Source of the DNA: Spirochaetales bacterium | GTDB lineage: Bacteria; Spirochaetota; Spirochaetia; Sphaerochaetales; Sphaerochaetaceae | Length of the DNA: 20,413 nucleotides | Assembly (NCBI GenBank): GCA_017475725.1 | Contig: JAFVFA010000060.1 | Span: 1-20,413 of the forward strand | Reading direction: 5' to 3' | In this document: piece by piece, positions 12,876 to 18,659 of the stretch | Layout of the letters: the number at the start of each line of letters is the position of its first letter | Position numbering within the stretch: position 1 is the stretch's first letter | Program-made: the position numbers and the translations under genes | Notes under the pieces: generated by a model | What the model saw: only the letters and a program-made list of their open reading frames with translations | Told to the model about the DNA's origin: nothing | Databases searched by the model: none

Positions 12876-14798
12876 ATGGGAAAGATTATTGGAATTGACC
12901 TTGGAACAACAAACAGCTGCGTAGCAGTCATGGAAGGTTCAGAGCCAGTCGTAATGGCAAACTCCGAGGGACAGAGAACAACACCGTCCGTCGTAGGATT
13001 CACAGCAAAGGGCGACCGCCTTGTCGGACAGCCTGCAAAGAACCAGATCGTCACGAACGCAGAGAATACAGTCTATTCAATCAAGCGCTTCATGGGACAC
13101 AAGTACAATGAGGTTCCAAACGAGCTCTCAATGATCCCATACAAGGTCATCTCTGGCCCGAACGGAGCAGTCAGAGTCTCAATCCGCGGCACAGACTACA
13201 GCCCGGAGGAGATTTCAGCCAACATTCTCCAGAAGATGAAGAAGACAGCTGAGGATTACCTTGGTGAGCCGGTCACAGAGGCCGTCATCACAGTCCCTGC
13301 ATACTTCAACGACGCACAGAGACAGGCAACAAAGGATGCCGGAAAGATCGCCGGACTCGAGGTCAAGAGAATCGTCAACGAGCCTACAGCCGCAGCTCTT
13401 GCCTACGGTTTCGGAAAGGATTCATCAAAGGACGAGAAGATCGCGGTCTACGACCTCGGTGGTGGTACCTTCGATATCTCGATTCTTGAGCTTGGCGACG
13501 GAGTCTTCGAGGTCAAGTCAACAAACGGAGACACACACCTTGGTGGAGACAACTTCGACCAGAGAATCATCGAGTGGATGGTCTCATCCTTCAAGAAGGA
13601 GACAGGCATCGACCTTTCAACAGACAAGATGGCCCTCCAGAGACTGAAGGAAGCAGCAGAGAAGGCAAAGATCGAGCTTTCCAACTCGACAAGCACAGAC
13701 ATCAACCTGCCGTTCATCTCAGCTGATGTAACAGGTCCTAAGCACCTGCAGATGACCCTTTCAAGAGCACAGTTCGAGCAGCTGGTCGACGATCTCATCG
13801 AGAGAACAAAGATCCCTTGCCAGAACGCTCTCAGAGACGCTGGTCTCACAGCCGCTGACATCGACGAGGTCATCCTTGTCGGAGGATCCACACGTGTACC
13901 GAAGGTCCAGGCCACAGTCAAGGCACTGTTCGGCAAGGAGCCGCACAAGGGAGTCAACCCGGACGAGGTCGTCGCAATGGGCGCAGCAATCCAGGGAGGA
14001 ATCCTCGGCGGTTCAGTCAAGGACGTCCTGCTGCTTGATGTCACACCGCTTTCACTCGGAATCGAGACCCTCGGCGGAGTCACAACAAGGCTGATTGAGA
14101 GGAACACCACCATTCCTACAAGGAAGAGCCAGGTCTTCTCCACTGCAGCTGACGGACAGACGGCAGTCAGCATCCACGTCCTCCAGGGAGAGCGTGAGAT
14201 GGCCTCACAGAACAGGACACTCGGAACATTCGACCTTGTCGGAATCCCTGCAGCCCCACGTGGAGTACCGCAGATCGAGGTCACATTCGACATCGATGCC
14301 AACGGTATCGTGCACGTCTCCGCAAAGGACCTCGGAACAGGCAAGGAGCAGAGCATCCAGATTCAGAGCTCAAGCGGACTGGATGACAGCGAGATCGACA
14401 GAATGGTCAAGGACGCAGAGGCCCACGCCGAAGAGGACAAGAGAGAGCGTGAGAAGATCGATGCCCGCAACAACGCCGACAGCCTGGTCTACCAGACCGA
14501 GAAGGCCATGAAGGACTACGGCGACAAGGTCGACGCATCAAGCAAGGCATCAATCGAGAGCGCACTTGCTGACCTCAAGGCAGTGCTTGCAAACCAGAGC
14601 GCCACAGCAGAGGAGCTCAAGGCCAAGACCGAGGCTCTCCAGACAGCTTCCTACAAGCTGGCTGAGGAGATGTACAAGAACGCCAACCCGCAGGGCGGTG
14701 CAGGTCCTCAGGGACCTCAGGGCGGCCCGCAGCCTGGACCACAGAACGGTCCGAGCAACGCCGGCGCATCTGATGCAGACTACGAGGTTGTCAACTAA
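12876..14798 (+). CDS. dnaK: Chaperone protein DnaK (Hsp70)
   Basis: DnaK is the ATP-driven Hsp70 that binds exposed hydrophobic peptides, with DnaJ and GrpE as partners. At 640 residues it is complete. The ATPase domain starts with IGIDLGTTNSCVAVMEG, then VPAYFNDAQRQATKDAG, IVNEPTAAALAYG, VYDLGGGTFDIS and GGSTRVPKVQ. The interdomain linker DVLLLDVTPLSLGIETLGG leads to the substrate-binding domain and an alpha-helical lid. The C-terminus is a low-complexity glycine/proline/glutamine stretch (repeated PQG) ending in DADYEVVN instead of the common DAEFEEV. Codon choice differs from neighbours: Thr, Ser and Ala codons ending in A are favoured, as expected of a highly expressed gene. An intrinsic terminator follows. 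Confidence 0.98.
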   Translation: MGKIIGIDLGTTNSCVAVMEGSEPVVMANSEGQRTTPSVVGFTAKGDRLVGQPAKNQIVTNAENTVYSIKRFMGHKYNEVPNELSMIPYKVISGPNGAVRVSIRGTDYSPEEISANILQKMKKTAEDYLGEPVTEAVITVPAYFNDAQRQATKDAGKIAGLEVKRIVNEPTAAALAYGFGKDSSKDEKIAVYDLGGGTFDISILELGDGVFEVKSTNGDTHLGGDNFDQRIIEWMVSSFKKETGIDLSTDKMALQRLKEAAEKAKIELSNSTSTDINLPFISADVTGPKHLQMTLSRAQFEQLVDDLIERTKIPCQNALRDAGLTAADIDEVILVGGSTRVPKVQATVKALFGKEPHKGVNPDEVVAMGAAIQGGILGGSVKDVLLLDVTPLSLGIETLGGVTTRLIERNTTIPTRKSQVFSTAADGQTAVSIHVLQGEREMASQNRTLGTFDLVGIPAAPRGVPQIEVTFDIDANGIVHVSAKDLGTGKEQSIQIQSSSGLDDSEIDRMVKDAEAHAEEDKREREKIDARNNADSLVYQTEKAMKDYGDKVDASSKASIESALADLKAVLANQSATAEELKAKTEALQTASYKLAEEMYKNANPQGGAGPQGPQGGPQPGPQNGPSNAGASDADYEVVN

Positions 14799-14825
14799 TA
14801 GAACTCCACAACATGGATAAGAGCG

Positions 14826-14851
14826 AAGGCCGGTCGAAATGACCGGCTTTT
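14826..14851 (+). terminator. Intrinsic terminator after dnaK
   Basis: A perfect 7-bp stem (GCCGGTC with GACCGGC) around GAAAT, followed by TTTT, 27 bases after the dnaK stop. A-T and G-T pairs extend the stem base. The T run is short and then broken by GTGTG, so some read-through into dnaJ is likely. Confidence 0.85.
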
Positions 14852-14911
14852 GTGTGTACTAATCCGATGTTTTTTGTTAACTTAGGAGCGATAGGTACAT
14901 AGAAGGATAAC

Positions 14912-16036
14912 ATGGCTGATAAACGTGATTACTACGAAGTTCTGGGCGTTCAGAAGAATGCAAGCCAGGAAGAGATAAAGAAGGCATACAGGAAACTCGC
15001 TATCGAGAACCACCCTGACCGCAACCCTGGAGACAAGGCTGCAGAGGAGAGGTTCAAGGAGGCCACAGAGGCCTACGAGGTCCTTTCAGACGCCACAAAG
15101 CGCCAGAACTATGACAATTACGGCTTCGCCGGTGTGGATGGCAACCAGGGCTTCGGAGGAGCGGCATACAGAGACTTCAGCGACCTGTTCTCAGGAAGCT
15201 TCGGTGACATATTCTCAGACCTGTTCGGCTTTGGGGGAGGTTCCTCAAGGACCAGGGCAAGAAGCAATCCGAACGTGGGCCAGAGCATCAGGGTGAACAT
15301 AGAGGTGGACCTTCAGGACCTCACGCAGGACTTCAAGAAGGAGATGACCTATTCCCACCAGGTGACCTGCGAGGCCTGCCATGGAACAGGGTCCGCAAAC
15401 GGAAGGGCATCTGACACAACCTGCCCGACCTGCGGTGGAGCCGGCCAGATTCGCCAGTCCAGCGGTTTCTTCTCCATGCAGAGGACCTGCCCGACCTGTG
15501 GAGGAAGGGGTTCGGTGATCAAGGACCCGTGCCCGAACTGCCGCGGAAACGGCACCGTAAGGAAGAGCCAGACTTTGAAGATAAAGATCCCTGCAGGAAT
15601 CGAGAGCGGAAGCGACATCATAATCCCGCAGATGGGAAACGCCGTCGCCAACTGCGCCACACCTGGTGACCTCTACGTCAGAGTCAACGTCAGACCACAC
15701 AGGTACTTCGTCAGAAGCGGGGAGGACCTCTACGTCCAGATCCCGATTTCGATGACCCAGGCTGCACTTGGTCTTGATATAAATGTCAAGAACCTTCAGG
15801 GAGAGACCATCAAAGTCTCGATTCCATCCGGAATCCAGGACGGCAAGATCATCCGCGTGAAGGGGCAGGGACTTCCGAGGTACCGCAACAACGATTCCAA
15901 GGGAGACATGTACATAAAGGTGCAGATAGATACACCCAAGAGACTCAGCATGAAGGCGAAGCAGATCATGAAGCAGCTCTCGGATGTCATGGGAGAGAAC
16001 GACAGTCCCACACCTGTCCAGTTCGAGAACGACTGA
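14912..16036 (+). CDS. dnaJ: Chaperone protein DnaJ (type I Hsp40)
   Basis: DnaJ delivers substrates to DnaK and stimulates its ATPase. It has 374 residues with all four classic regions: a J domain (residues 4-70) with the HPD triad at 34-36, a glycine/phenylalanine-rich segment (about 71-110), the zinc-binding region, and the C-terminal substrate domains (about 215-360). The zinc region has four CxxCxGxG-type repeats with cysteines at 153/156, 171/174, 193/196 and 207/210. The leader has AAGGAT just before the ATG. I see no convincing promoter in the 60 bases between the dnaK terminator and this gene, so expression may come from dnaK read-through or an atypical promoter. rlmB follows after 19 bases. 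Confidence 0.97.
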   Translation: MADKRDYYEVLGVQKNASQEEIKKAYRKLAIENHPDRNPGDKAAEERFKEATEAYEVLSDATKRQNYDNYGFAGVDGNQGFGGAAYRDFSDLFSGSFGDIFSDLFGFGGGSSRTRARSNPNVGQSIRVNIEVDLQDLTQDFKKEMTYSHQVTCEACHGTGSANGRASDTTCPTCGGAGQIRQSSGFFSMQRTCPTCGGRGSVIKDPCPNCRGNGTVRKSQTLKIKIPAGIESGSDIIIPQMGNAVANCATPGDLYVRVNVRPHRYFVRSGEDLYVQIPISMTQAALGLDINVKNLQGETIKVSIPSGIQDGKIIRVKGQGLPRYRNNDSKGDMYIKVQIDTPKRLSMKAKQIMKQLSDVMGENDSPTPVQFEND

Positions 16037-16055
16037 TAGATCCTAGGAGGCCAGA

Positions 16056-16808
16056 ATGGGCGAGAAGATCACCGGAATCCATGCAATCGAGGAAGCTCTG
16101 AAGAACGCTTCACGTGGGAGCACACTCTACCTCCTGAGAGGCGACAAGCGCAACAGCGCCCTTGAGTTCAAGGCCATGTCCACAGGGAAGACCGCGGTCA
16201 AGAAGGTCTCTGAGGTCGAGCTTAACAGGCTTGCAGGCAATGCTGACCACAGAGGCGCGGTCCTTGATCTGGGCGCCAGAAGCTCCCAGAGCCAGGGTGG
16301 AAGGCTGAAGGAGGTCAGCATCCTTGACTTCTGCAAGAGCCTGAAGGACGGCCAGAGTGCCCTTGTCCTTGCCTTGGATGAGATCACAGACCCCCACAAC
16401 CTCGGAGCCATCCTCAGAAGTGCAGACCAGTTCTCCGCCTCGCTGATAATCGTTCCGGAGAGAAGGAGCGCAAGCGCCAACGAGACCGTCATAAGAATCT
16501 CCTCAGGCGCCGCACAGTATGTGACCATGTCCACAGTCACCAACCTTGCCAGGGAGCTGGATGTCCTTAAGGACTACGGCTTCTGGGTGTACGGGGCCGA
16601 CATGAACGGCGAGAACTCCTACAACATGGAGTTCGCGAAGAGGACCGTAATAGTCATGGGAAGCGAAGGCAGTGGGATGAGGTCACTGGTCCGCACAAAG
16701 TGCGACCACATGCTCTCGATCCCCATGTCCGGGCACATCGATTCCCTCAACGTGTCTGTTGCGGCCGGCATCCTGATGTATGAGTATCGCAGGAGCAACC
16801 CGGTTTGA
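16056..16808 (+). CDS. rlmB: SpoU/TrmH-family rRNA methyltransferase, RlmB-like
   Basis: A 250-residue SPOUT methyltransferase with an N-terminal substrate-binding domain (residues 3-75, start EKITGIHAIEEAL) and a trefoil-knot catalytic domain. The three SpoU motifs are present: motif 1 DPHNLGAILRSA (112-123, catalytic arginine R121), motif 2 GSEGSGM (202-208) and motif 3 SIPMSGHIDSLNVSVAAGIL (221-240). RlmB methylates the 2'-O of G2251 in the 23S rRNA P loop; that target is inferred. A good AGGAGG lies before the ATG, and dnaJ ends 19 bases upstream, so co-transcription with dnaJ is likely. Its end overlaps the next gene by four bases. Confidence 0.92.
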   Translation: MGEKITGIHAIEEALKNASRGSTLYLLRGDKRNSALEFKAMSTGKTAVKKVSEVELNRLAGNADHRGAVLDLGARSSQSQGGRLKEVSILDFCKSLKDGQSALVLALDEITDPHNLGAILRSADQFSASLIIVPERRSASANETVIRISSGAAQYVTMSTVTNLARELDVLKDYGFWVYGADMNGENSYNMEFAKRTVIVMGSEGSGMRSLVRTKCDHMLSIPMSGHIDSLNVSVAAGILMYEYRRSNPV

Positions 16809-17929
16809 AGAGATTTGGGGCAGTACTGGCGACCATAGTTCTGGTTCTCGTTCTATCATCCTGCCTTCAGGGTGTGGAGCCCCACGCAAGCTACGACAGG
16901 ACAAGCTATGCACTGAGCCTCTCCTCCAATGGTGTTGTCTCTGACAAGGACTGGGTCGTCAATGTCGAGAAGGATCCGGGGAAGGACTTCGTCATCCTGA
17001 ACCTCACTGACATACAGCTTGGGACATCAGCATATCTGGTTGAGTTTCCGAGGATCAGGACAATGATCAGCGCCCTTGTGGAGAAGGTCAGGCCGGATCT
17101 CATAACAATGACGGGAGACATGTCCTACGGCTGCGGAACCGCAATCTACGGCATGTGCTCCTTCATAGACAGCTTCGGCATCCCATGGGCACCCATCTAC
17201 GGCAACCATGACTTCGAGAACTCCGGGATGTCCCCGGTGACATTGGCAAAGGTTCTTGGAAACTACAGCAACTGCATCTTCAAGGATGGGCCGAAGAATC
17301 TTGCGGTGGACCCTGACTACGGCGTAGAAGCCTTCGGCAACTACGTGGTAAACATTGTCGAGAGGAAAAACGATGGCTTCCAGGTCGTGAAATCCCTTGT
17401 TTTCTTCAATTCCGGCACAAATGGCATAACAGACCTCCAGATGGACTGGTACCAGGACTGCGTGGACAGCGTCCAGCGGTACGGGAAGGGCGGGGTGGTG
17501 TCATCTGTCGCCTTCATGCACATACCCATATACGAATACAGGACGGCTGCATTGAACGCCTACAGGCATTGGAGCGCAGACCTTGCGACCACGTACACTG
17601 CGGATGCCTGGGAGCCAGGCTATGAAGGCTCCTTCGGCACTTGGCATGAGGGTATAGGCTACAGGGACGGTCACGAGGGCTTTGCCGAGGTTTTCAAGTC
17701 AGGTGGTACTGACCTGCTTGTCTGCGGACACAACCACACCAACTGCTTCTGCATAGAGTACGATGGTCTTACATACCTCTATGCCCTGAAGACGGGCCCC
17801 GGCTGCTACTATGAAGAGGGGATGGAGGGTGGAACAGAGATCAGGATCTCCAGTGAAGGGGCTTTCTCTGTGCAGCACTGCTTCTACTACGATGGCCACG
17901 GCTGCTACTACACGCCCCAGAGCTTCTGA
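16805..17929 (+). CDS. Calcineurin-like metallophosphoesterase lipoprotein
   Basis: A 374-residue protein beginning with a lipoprotein signal peptide: basic MKR, a hydrophobic core, and a lipobox LSSC with lipidated Cys at 20. The rest is a calcineurin-like phosphoesterase: D69 in NLTDIQLG, GD at 104-105 (MTGDMSYG), GNHD at 133-136, H239 (FMHIPIYEY) and GHNH (308-311). The first motif reads D-x-Q rather than the usual D-x-H, a change that alters one metal ligand. It should act outside the cytoplasmic membrane; the substrate is unknown. The start is a TTG whose last two bases and next A form the rlmB stop (TTGA overlap); it is the only start that gives the full signal peptide. Confidence 0.87.
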   Translation: MKRFGAVLATIVLVLVLSSCLQGVEPHASYDRTSYALSLSSNGVVSDKDWVVNVEKDPGKDFVILNLTDIQLGTSAYLVEFPRIRTMISALVEKVRPDLITMTGDMSYGCGTAIYGMCSFIDSFGIPWAPIYGNHDFENSGMSPVTLAKVLGNYSNCIFKDGPKNLAVDPDYGVEAFGNYVVNIVERKNDGFQVVKSLVFFNSGTNGITDLQMDWYQDCVDSVQRYGKGGVVSSVAFMHIPIYEYRTAALNAYRHWSADLATTYTADAWEPGYEGSFGTWHEGIGYRDGHEGFAEVFKSGGTDLLVCGHNHTNCFCIEYDGLTYLYALKTGPGCYYEEGMEGGTEIRISSEGAFSVQHCFYYDGHGCYYTPQSF

Positions 17930-17952
17930 TTTCTGTTGTTCCTGTATCCTGC

Positions 17953-18037
17953 ATATCCCTGAAAAGTGCCTGGAAATGCCCAAAATTGCTGAAAGGTTCA
18001 CTGATTTTCATGAAAAACAAGGTGTTTTCAGGGATAT
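17953..18037. repeat. 13-bp inverted repeat enclosing a palindrome in a convergent gap
   Basis: ATATCCCTGAAAA (17953-17965) and TTTTCAGGGATAT (18025-18037) are perfect inverted copies 59 bases apart. Between them lie a perfect 12-base palindrome TTTTCATGAAAA (18005-18016) and imperfect copies of a CNTGRAAA word at 17958, 17969, 17988 and 18009. The region separates two convergent genes. It has no T run typical of an intrinsic terminator. It could be a transcript-end structure, a protein-binding array or a small non-coding element remnant. Confidence 0.7.
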
Positions 18038-18038
18038 C

Positions 18039-18587
18039 TCAATTTAGGGCTATTGAAAGGCCGACCCTGCAGCCTGTCAGAATGCTTGCATAGTTGGCAT
18101 TCGGGACTCTGACGAGGGGTTTTCTGAAGCCCGGGACATGCATAATGTCCAGGAGGGAGAAGCCTGCCGCAAGGAAAAGGCCGCATCTGCCAATATCGTA
18201 GCTGAACTTGACGGTGGGTCTCAGCACGGCCTCAAAGCTCCTGATTGCAGTCTCAGTGCCGAACATCAGATCCAGGCCCGCATACATTCTGTAGCCATCG
18301 TCCTGGAACAGCCTGAAGTAGGTGTAAAGATCCGCACCGAAGAAGTAGGTGAGTCCTGTCCTGAAGCCTTGCCGGAAAGGAACGTCCTCATATGAGGACT
18401 CCATGATGCCCTCCACCACAGCATAGACCGGGAAGGTCGTCTCCGCATCAAGGCCGAACTGCCAGCGCCCGGAATCATGGGATACCCCCACACCCGACAG
18501 GAGCCCTATGTTCAGGTTCAGATCCAGGGCAGGGACAGAGGCGGCTATCACCATTGCAATGACTAGAGCAAGAAAGACCTTCTTCAT
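18039..18587 (-). CDS. Small exported beta-barrel-like protein
   Basis: A 182-residue exported protein of unknown function. It has a clear Sec signal peptide (MKKVFLALVIAMVIAASVPA, cleavage probably after A20). The mature part is rich in alternating hydrophobic/polar segments with aromatic and glycine residues (for example TGLTYFFGADLYTYFRLF and YRMYAGLDLMFG). This pattern fits an outer-membrane beta-barrel or periplasmic beta protein. No family is recognised with certainty. The start ATG has only a GGA directly before it, and the probable promoter is within a few bases. It is transcribed divergently from the large exported protein at 18660, which suggests an envelope locus. Confidence 0.75.
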   Translation of the reverse strand: MKKVFLALVIAMVIAASVPALDLNLNIGLLSGVGVSHDSGRWQFGLDAETTFPVYAVVEGIMESSYEDVPFRQGFRTGLTYFFGADLYTYFRLFQDDGYRMYAGLDLMFGTETAIRSFEAVLRPTVKFSYDIGRCGLFLAAGFSLLDIMHVPGFRKPLVRVPNANYASILTGCRVGLSIALN

Positions 18588-18596
18588 TCCAGAACA

Positions 18597-18625
18597 AAGG
18601 TATCAGAACCCCTTTCAGCTGTCAA
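18597..18625 (-). promoter_or_regulatory. Promoter of the small exported protein gene
   Basis: Read on the minus strand: consensus TTGACA (18620-18625), a 17-base spacer and TACCTT (18597-18602) preceded by TG-A. The ATG starts nine bases after the -10, so the leader would be about three bases. The -35 lies inside the plus-strand promoter region of the divergent gene. Confidence 0.6.
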
Positions 18626-18632
18626 TTTGTGC

Positions 18633-18653
18633 TATACTTTTCCTGCCAAGGGG
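18633..18653 (+). promoter_or_regulatory. Extended -10 and Shine-Dalgarno of the Wzi-like gene
   Basis: TATACT (18633-18638) is preceded by TG-C (extended -10); no good -35 is visible at 17 bases. A start site near 18645 is followed by AAGGGG at 18648-18653, six bases before the ATG at 18660. The leader is short but contains a ribosome binding site. Confidence 0.6.
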
Positions 18654-18659
18654 TTATCT

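Noticed and set aside
13448..14356. 302-codon open frame on the minus strand across dnaK
   Set aside because: It lies wholly inside dnaK on the other strand, with serine/proline-rich composition and no recognisable domain. GC-rich third positions commonly produce such frames.
14852..14911. dnaJ promoter similar to those of grpE and dnaK
   Set aside because: TTGTTA (14875-14880) is followed by only a three-of-six -10 at normal spacing, and GATTGCCTCTT is absent. The faint likeness to the dnaK leader (TTAG then ATAGG) is too weak to call.
17811..18047. 78-codon plus-strand frame running through the inverted repeat region
   Set aside because: It starts inside the phosphoesterase gene in another frame and has no ribosome site. 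Its end lies in the repeat-rich gap, so the repeat explanation is better.
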